Source: Sphingomonas montanisoli | Lineage (GTDB): Bacteria > Pseudomonadota > Alphaproteobacteria > Sphingomonadales > Sphingomonadaceae | Length of the DNA: 64,000 nucleotides | NCBI RefSeq assembly: GCF_008274695.1 | Contig: NZ_VTOU01000003.1 | Location: 682,001 to 746,000, forward strand | Direction: 5' to 3' | Shown: positions 52,533 through 64,000 of the stretch, one piece after another | Numbering within the stretch: the stretch's first letter is position 1 | Layout: every line of letters starts with the position of its first letter | Notes under the pieces: model-generated | What the model saw: only the letters and a program-made list of their open reading frames with translations | What the model was told of the DNA's origin: nothing | Database searches by the model: none | Translations under genes and position numbers: made by a program

Positions 52533-52702
52533 CGTGCCCTTCGCGAACCGTCCGCATCATCTTTCAAGAACGAACCGAAACGGGCGCTGAACAGGCTCGG
52601 GCGGGACGTCGTCGCTCAAGTCCCTATCGCACGCCCCCGCGCCCTGTCGAGCGGGTCGCGGCGTGGGTGCGGCGAGACGAGTCGTTCCCGCCGCAAAACC
52701 AT

Positions 52703-52728
52703 AACCCTCCCCGCCAAGGGGAGGGTTA
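52703..52728. repeat. CCTCCCC/GGGGAGG hairpin
   Basis: AACCCTCCCC and GGGGAGGGTT flank a short loop; it lies between the GST and the SGNH operon. The rest of the gap 52533-52735 shows no feature I can name. Confidence 0.7.
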
Positions 52729-52735
52729 AGAGGGG

Positions 52736-53446
52736 CTAGACCTTCTTCACGACCTTCGGCGGCTCGATCCCGAACAGGATGCGCGCGAACTCGACCGGAT
52801 CAGGCGGGGGCAGGTTCTTGAGGCTGTCGGCGACGGCATAGGCCCGCGCAGTGGCCGGTCGCGCGGCGATCTCGTCGAACCAGCGCTTCACATGCGGGAA
52901 ATCGTCGAGGTCCTGCTTCTGGCGCTCATAGGGAACGATCCAAGGATAGATCGCCATGTCCGCGATCGAATAATCTTCGCCACCGACGAAGCTGTGGTCG
53001 GTCAGCCGCCGGTCGAGCACGCCGTAGAGACGCGCGGTTTCGCGGACATAACGTTGCCGCGCATAGGGAATGTCTTCGGGCGAATAACCATTGAAATGGT
53101 GGTTCTGCCCGGCCATCGGCCCCAGCCCGCCCACCTGCCAGAACAGCCATTGCATCACATCGACCCGGGCGCGTGCGCCAGTCGGCAGGAAACGCCCCGT
53201 CTTTTCGGCAAGGTAGAGCAGGATCGCGCCCGATTCGAAGATCGAGATCGGCGCACCGCCCCCCGCCGGGGCGCTGTCGACAATCGCCGGAATACGGTTG
53301 TTCGGTGCAATCTTCAGGAAGCCCGGCGCGAACTGCTCGCCCTTGCCGATGTTCACCGGCTTCACGCGATATTCGGGGCCCGCTTCCTCCAGGAACAGCG
53401 TTACCTTGTGCCCGTTGGGCGTGCCCCAATAGTACAGGTCTATCAT
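52736..53446 (-). CDS. Glutathione S-transferase family protein (YfcG/Ure2-like)
   Basis: Protein of 236 residues. The thioredoxin-fold N-domain begins MIDLYYWGTPNGHKVTLFLE, where the TPN motif resembles YfcG/Nu-class enzymes. It continues through NNRIPAIVD (cis-Pro) and SIFESGAILLYLAEKTGRFL (glutathione-binding E-S). The helical C-domain includes YSIADMAIYPWIVPYERQ. Nu-class members reduce disulfides or peroxides with GSH. It is monocistronic. Confidence 0.9.
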   Translation of the reverse strand: MIDLYYWGTPNGHKVTLFLEEAGPEYRVKPVNIGKGEQFAPGFLKIAPNNRIPAIVDSAPAGGGAPISIFESGAILLYLAEKTGRFLPTGARARVDVMQWLFWQVGGLGPMAGQNHHFNGYSPEDIPYARQRYVRETARLYGVLDRRLTDHSFVGGEDYSIADMAIYPWIVPYERQKQDLDDFPHVKRWFDEIAARPATARAYAVADSLKNLPPPDPVEFARILFGIEPPKVVKKV

Positions 53447-53479
53447 GCATCCCCCCTTATTTATGCGGGGGAGATTGCG

Positions 53480-54745
53480 CTATTTCATGCCCGCCAGCAA
53501 TTCGTCGAGCGCGACGAAGCCAAAAGCGACCGAGCTGTCGGCCACGCCATAGGGAATGAACAGATGGTCGCCATGGAGCATCGCGCCGCAGGTATAGACC
53601 ACGTTGGGCACATAGCCCTCGCGATCCTCATGCGCGGCGGAGAGCAGCGGAACTTCGGTGCGCCCCAGCACCTTCGACGGATCATCCTTGTCGAGCAGCA
53701 CCGCCCCGATCGAATATTTGCGCATCGCGCCGACGCCGTGGGTCAGCAGGATCCAGCCCTCATCGATCTCGATCGGCGAACCGCAATTGCCGATCTGCAC
53801 CTGCTCCCAGGCATATTTTGGGGTGAGCAGCAACTGGCCCTCGCCCCAATCGTCGATCCGGTCGGATGAGATCAGGAAGACGTTCTCACCATCCTGCCGC
53901 CCGATCATCATATATTTCCCGCCGACCTTGCGCGGGAACAAGGCCATGCCCTTGTTGCGCGCGGCGGGCCCAGTCATCGGCGCCAGCGTGAAGGTGCGGA
54001 AGTTCGACGTGCGCAGTAGCTCCGACTGGATCTGCGTGCCGTTATAGGCGGTGTAGGTGCCCAACCATTCCTTCGATCCGTCTTCATGGTCGAACTGGAC
54101 GAGGCGAAGATCCTCAAGGCCGTTGCGCTGCGCCTCGGTCATCGGGAACAGCACCGTGCCCGACAGCGAGCTGTCACGATGACGGTGGATTTCGATCGCG
54201 CCCTGATCGAGCTCGATCGCGCTGTCGGCCGCGGTCGCGAAGGGCGGTTCGGACATCAGTTCGAACACGGGGCCCGGACCCAGAATGCCCTCGCGGAAGG
54301 CGACCGAACTAATGTGGCCCTCGCCCACCGCGCGCAACGACATGATGATGCGGACCGCGCCGTGGCTCATGCCCGTCTGGTCGGGGTGCGGCACGATGCT
54401 GGGGTTCATCAAAGCAGCGGCAGCATAGCTATATTCGTGGCAGAAGAACGCGCCGATCAACTGCTTCTTCGTCTCCGGCAGGCTGGCGCCATCGAGCCCC
54501 AGCCCCGCTTCGATCTGGGCATAACGTGCGTTGAATACGTTGCGTGTCTGCCAATGGCGCAGATCGAAATCGCGCAGGACCAGTTCGAGTTCCTCGCCCG
54601 CTGCCTTTTCGTCGAGGCCAAGGACGTAGTCCGCGATACGGCGCACACGACCGCCCTCCGGCGTGAAGGCGATGTGGAATGGGCGGACAACGACGCGGGT
54701 CGGGTCAGCCTTGAGACGCAATGGACAGTGGATGATGTCGAACAA
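53480..54745 (-). CDS. GH130-like mannoside phosphorylase family protein (TTG start)
   Basis: Five-bladed beta-propeller glycosidase family, 421 residues. Text such as LMNPSIVPHPDQTGMSHGAV, EGHISSVAFREGILGPG and YVPNVVYTCGAMLHGDHLFI fits GH130 (phosphorylases and hydrolases of beta-mannosides). The only workable start is TTG 54745, with AGGGTGAG 6 nt upstream. The first ATG is well inside the domain. The frame is continuous with the upstream GT4 gene: only one TGA and nine codons separate them. The final C-terminal stretch is typical of the fold. A role in making or breaking a mannose-type glycan together with the GT4 protein is inferred. Confidence 0.8.
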   Translation of the reverse strand: MFDIIHCPLRLKADPTRVVVRPFHIAFTPEGGRVRRIADYVLGLDEKAAGEELELVLRDFDLRHWQTRNVFNARYAQIEAGLGLDGASLPETKKQLIGAFFCHEYSYAAAALMNPSIVPHPDQTGMSHGAVRIIMSLRAVGEGHISSVAFREGILGPGPVFELMSEPPFATAADSAIELDQGAIEIHRHRDSSLSGTVLFPMTEAQRNGLEDLRLVQFDHEDGSKEWLGTYTAYNGTQIQSELLRTSNFRTFTLAPMTGPAARNKGMALFPRKVGGKYMMIGRQDGENVFLISSDRIDDWGEGQLLLTPKYAWEQVQIGNCGSPIEIDEGWILLTHGVGAMRKYSIGAVLLDKDDPSKVLGRTEVPLLSAAHEDREGYVPNVVYTCGAMLHGDHLFIPYGVADSSVAFGFVALDELLAGMK

Positions 54746-54772
54746 GGAGGACTCACCCTGCTGTTTTAGCGA

Positions 54773-57052
54773 TCAGGATGCCAGGCTCTCCCTGCCATCA
54801 TTCGTCTCTTTGCGCGCGAGCCGGCCCATCGCGCAAGCCGCGAATTGGAAGGCGAGAACCGATTCGGCTCCCTGATTGAGGTTAACCCGGTCGCGCATCA
54901 GCCCATCATAACAGCCACCGCTGTCGGGCAACGCGATCGGCAGGCCGCAATCATTGTCGCCCAGATACCAGGCGAATGCGCGCTCCGCTGCCGCGATCCA
55001 GCGCGGATCGCCGTCGATCGTGTGGGCATACAAAACCGCATCGATCGCGGCCCACGCTTCGAGCGGCTGCTGATCGAAAGGCTCCGGCGGGACATAGGAT
55101 CGGCCGAAACTGTCGGTGCCCACAGCGCGGAACTGGCCCTGCGCGTTGGTCTGGACGTCGTCGATCCAGCGCAGCGTCGCCAGGCCCTTGGCCACCATCG
55201 CCGCATCGCCCAAACGCCGACCGCCGCGGATCAGCGCTTCGGGCAAACGGGCATTGTCGTAGCCGAGCACCGGCTCGAACCAGGTCCACCCTGGGCGGCT
55301 CGCGCTTTCGACCAACGCCGCGAGTTTAGGCGTGAACGCCGCGATCAGCCCGCGCGCCTGCATGTGGCCGGGATATGCGTCGAGCATCGCGTCGGCGGCG
55401 AGGATCGCGAAAGCCATCGTGCGCGGGGACGTCAGCGCACGGGCATGCGGCGCGACCTGATCGAACAGGTGGAGCGCCCAGCGGCGAAGCTCACTCGATC
55501 GCGCTTCGGCCGCAGTGACGCCGAGCGACCAGATCGACCGACCGAAACTGTCCTCCGATCCGACGCTTTCCAGCCAACCGCGATCGAAGCCCATGAAGTT
55601 GCGGAAGCGCCCCTCCTGCCCGTTCCAGGCATGTTGGACGAAGCTGGCATAGACCTCCGCAAGCTCGTCGGCGCGCGGGACGGGGTCGCCTTCGACCCGG
55701 TGCATCAGCATCAGCGCGCGGCAATTGTCGTCGACACAATAGCCGTGGTTGCGATCGGGCACCGAGAAGATCGAATGCTGCAGCATGCCGGTGCCGTCGG
55801 TCATCCGCTCGACGCCGCCGAGATTCGCCCTGGCCGAGACATCGATCGCGCGAACCGGCCGGGTGGCCAGCGGGAAACGCACGGGCGCTCTGCCGATCGC
55901 TTCCCGGCAGATCGCAGCATAACTTTCGGCAAGGCGCGGCCACAGCATCGTGCGGCCAATCTCCCACGCGCGCTGGCGGATCGCGTTGAGCCGCTCGGAA
56001 TCGTCGAGCATCGCCGCAATCTCTTGGGCGAGCGCTTCGCTGTCGCCGAACGGAACCAGCGCACCGACGCCATCGGCCAGCAGTTCGGTCGCATGCCAAT
56101 AGGGCGTGGAGACGACCGGCTTGCCCAGCGCGACCGCGTAGGAGAGCGTCCCCGAGGTGATCTGCGCCTCGTTGAGATAAGGCGTCACATAGATGTCGGC
56201 AGCCTGGATATAGTCGAGCAGTTCCTCCTGTTCGACGAACTGGTTGCGGAACATCAGGTGGTCGGCGACGCCCAGTTCCTGGCCCAGCGCCTTCAGGCTG
56301 TCGCGATAAGCTTCGCCCTCATGCGCGATCAGGTGCGGATGGGTCGCGCCAAGCACGAGATAGGTGAGGTCCGGATGGGTCTCGACCAGCGACGGCAGCG
56401 CGCGGATCATATTCTCGATCCCCTTGCCGGGCGACAGCAGCCCCATAGTCAACAGAACCGTGCGCCCTTCGAGGCCGAAGCGCGGCTTGAATTCGGCTGG
56501 ATCGGCAAGCGGGCGGTCCGGCACGCCGTGCGGCACCTCGACGACGCGATCGTCGTCGATCGCGTGAACCTTCAGCAGCAACTCGCGCCCCTTGGCGGCC
56601 ATTACAATCAGCTTCGACGCGCGCCGTGCCAGCGCTTCCAGCACGCTGCGCTGATCAGGATTGGGATGCTCCAGGACGGTATGGAGCGTCACCACCACCG
56701 GTGCCTCGACCCGATCGAGCAGGCGCAGCAGGTTCGCGCCCGCCGGGCCACCGAAGATCCCATATTCATGCTGGACGAGGACCGCATCCGCGCCGCTCGC
56801 GTTGATGCGTCGCGCCGCTTCCACATAATCCGCCAACTCGTCCTGACGGACGTCGAAGCACACCGCGGACGGATAGTCGTATGACTGGCCCGGATCGGTC
56901 ATAGCATAGGCATCGACCGTCAAACCGTCGATCGTCGAGATCAATGCCTCTTGGACGTCGCGCGTGAAGGTGGCGAGGCCGCAGATACGCGGGGGGAAGT
57001 TACCGATGAGTGCGATCCGATTGAGTTGGGTCGCCCCGGCACCATCCGCCAT
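54773..57052 (-). CDS. Two-domain GT4 glycosyltransferase with C-terminal helical glycosidase-like domain
   Basis: Protein of 759 residues. Residues ~10-390 are a GT-B/GT4 transferase: NRIALIGNFPPRICGLATFT at the start, LLTMGLLSPGKGIENMIRAL, and the nucleotide-sugar site EAQITSGTLSYAVALGKPVV. Residues ~400-750 form an all-helical part like an (alpha/alpha)6 toroid, with VDDNCRALMLMHR, SFGRSIWSLGVTAAEA and PPEPFDQQPLEAWAAIDAVL. Such fused proteins occur beside GH130 genes. They could add and trim sugars of a beta-mannan-like storage or compatible polymer. The ATG at 57052 has ~145 nt of upstream space before the rpoC terminator. Confidence 0.85.
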   Translation of the reverse strand: MADGAGATQLNRIALIGNFPPRICGLATFTRDVQEALISTIDGLTVDAYAMTDPGQSYDYPSAVCFDVRQDELADYVEAARRINASGADAVLVQHEYGIFGGPAGANLLRLLDRVEAPVVVTLHTVLEHPNPDQRSVLEALARRASKLIVMAAKGRELLLKVHAIDDDRVVEVPHGVPDRPLADPAEFKPRFGLEGRTVLLTMGLLSPGKGIENMIRALPSLVETHPDLTYLVLGATHPHLIAHEGEAYRDSLKALGQELGVADHLMFRNQFVEQEELLDYIQAADIYVTPYLNEAQITSGTLSYAVALGKPVVSTPYWHATELLADGVGALVPFGDSEALAQEIAAMLDDSERLNAIRQRAWEIGRTMLWPRLAESYAAICREAIGRAPVRFPLATRPVRAIDVSARANLGGVERMTDGTGMLQHSIFSVPDRNHGYCVDDNCRALMLMHRVEGDPVPRADELAEVYASFVQHAWNGQEGRFRNFMGFDRGWLESVGSEDSFGRSIWSLGVTAAEARSSELRRWALHLFDQVAPHARALTSPRTMAFAILAADAMLDAYPGHMQARGLIAAFTPKLAALVESASRPGWTWFEPVLGYDNARLPEALIRGGRRLGDAAMVAKGLATLRWIDDVQTNAQGQFRAVGTDSFGRSYVPPEPFDQQPLEAWAAIDAVLYAHTIDGDPRWIAAAERAFAWYLGDNDCGLPIALPDSGGCYDGLMRDRVNLNQGAESVLAFQFAACAMGRLARKETNDGRESLAS

Positions 57053-57197
57053 ATCTGCCTCGCCGCTATATTTTCTGAACCCCGGATAAACGCCGGGATG
57101 TGCAGAAAGTTGCAGTGCAGCAAAGGCTTCGCGGCGATTCTTTCGAAATCGGATCGAAAAGCTAATATGGGTTTAGGCGCGGTTGGAACGGCGCACG

Positions 57198-57228
57198 AAA
57201 AAGCCCCGCCGGATCGCTCCGGCGGGGC
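57198..57228 (-). terminator. Intrinsic terminator of rpoB-rpoC
   Basis: On the minus strand GCCCCGCCGGA and TCCGGCGGGGC form an 11-bp stem with a 4-nt loop, followed by five T residues. It stands 24 nt after the rpoC stop. Confidence 0.94.
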
Positions 57229-57252
57229 CAATTCTGTCGGCTGAGCCGGCGA

Positions 57253-61539
<4,287 letters not shown>

Positions 61540-61613
61540 GTCTTTCGTCCCTCTGGAGGGTCAAATTCGTTGGGCGGCCGGTTGGCCGCCGCCCGAAGGC
61601 GGCGGCCGATCGA

Positions 61614-64000
<2,387 letters not shown>

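Noticed and set aside
57091-57108. CCCGG-7-CCGGG hairpin upstream of the GT4 gene
   Set aside because: Short stem and no T tract; probably chance in GC-rich DNA.

Overview
The window is GC-rich, densely packed bacterial chromosome. Gene content and style point to an alphaproteobacterium of the sphingomonad type (Sphingomonas or a close relative). This assignment is an inference from the propionyl-CoA/methylmalonyl-CoA module with a PccR-like regulator, the alphaproteobacterial chemotaxis operon, a conserved LuxR-HTH protein with one membrane helix, and several families of short dispersed palindromes. No phage, transposon, integron, CRISPR array or obvious genomic island was seen. Only one tRNA was found and there is no rRNA.

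Layout. 1-6.3 kb: a minus-strand operon for propionyl-CoA assimilation (pccB, mce, a PaaG-like enoyl-CoA hydratase/isomerase, scpA/mcm, bioB), with its likely regulator PccR divergent at 6.3 kb. bioB makes the biotin that the carboxylase needs. 7.7-9 kb: hisN and a GNAT. 9.1-12.1 kb: an AsmA-family protein divergent from rpmI-rplT. 12.1-15.8 kb: a DEDDh exoribonuclease, an exported S1/P1 nuclease, an exported phospholipase-D-fold protein and an isoaspartyl peptidase. 15.9-18.4 kb: ispG, a DMT exporter and a GNAT, chained by 4-nt stop/start overlaps. 18.5-21.2 kb: small proteins (hemerythrin, membrane-anchored LuxR-HTH, two unknowns) and a RadC-type JAMM protein. 21.3-23.7 kb: an oxidoreductase and a GT4 glycosyltransferase.

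23.7-34.1 kb: one complete minus-strand chemotaxis operon of two MCPs, a STAS protein, CheA, CheR, CheB, CheD, CheY, CheW, a second CheB and a small protein with a CheZ-like D-x3-Q motif. The second CheB has lost its catalytic histidine. Both MCPs end in a D-W-x-E-F tail that resembles the known CheR/CheB tether.

34.3-43.1 kb: a single-domain response regulator, a DEAD-box helicase, a membrane acyltransferase, a HI0933-family flavoprotein, prfC, and cell-envelope enzymes (L,D-transpeptidase, M23 peptidase, SGNH arylesterase). 43.3-48.1 kb: a Tat-exported DUF885 peptidase, tRNA-Asp, an AI-2E-type permease, a SleB-type cell-wall hydrolase and a YbaK deacylase. 48.2-52.5 kb: a four-gene MBOAT/SGNH cluster that looks like an O-acetylation system for peptidoglycan or a polysaccharide. 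52.7-57.1 kb: a glutathione transferase, then a GH130-like enzyme encoded directly behind, and in the same frame as, a two-domain GT4 protein. 57.2-64 kb: rpoC and the 3' part of rpoB, which runs off the end of the window.

The most interesting points are the degenerate second CheB next to a CheZ-like mini-protein, the GT4/GH130 pair separated by a single in-frame TGA with a TTG start, the MBOAT plus two SGNH proteins, and the TGCAAA-type sites between pccB and pccR. All functional statements rest on reading motifs; no database search was run.
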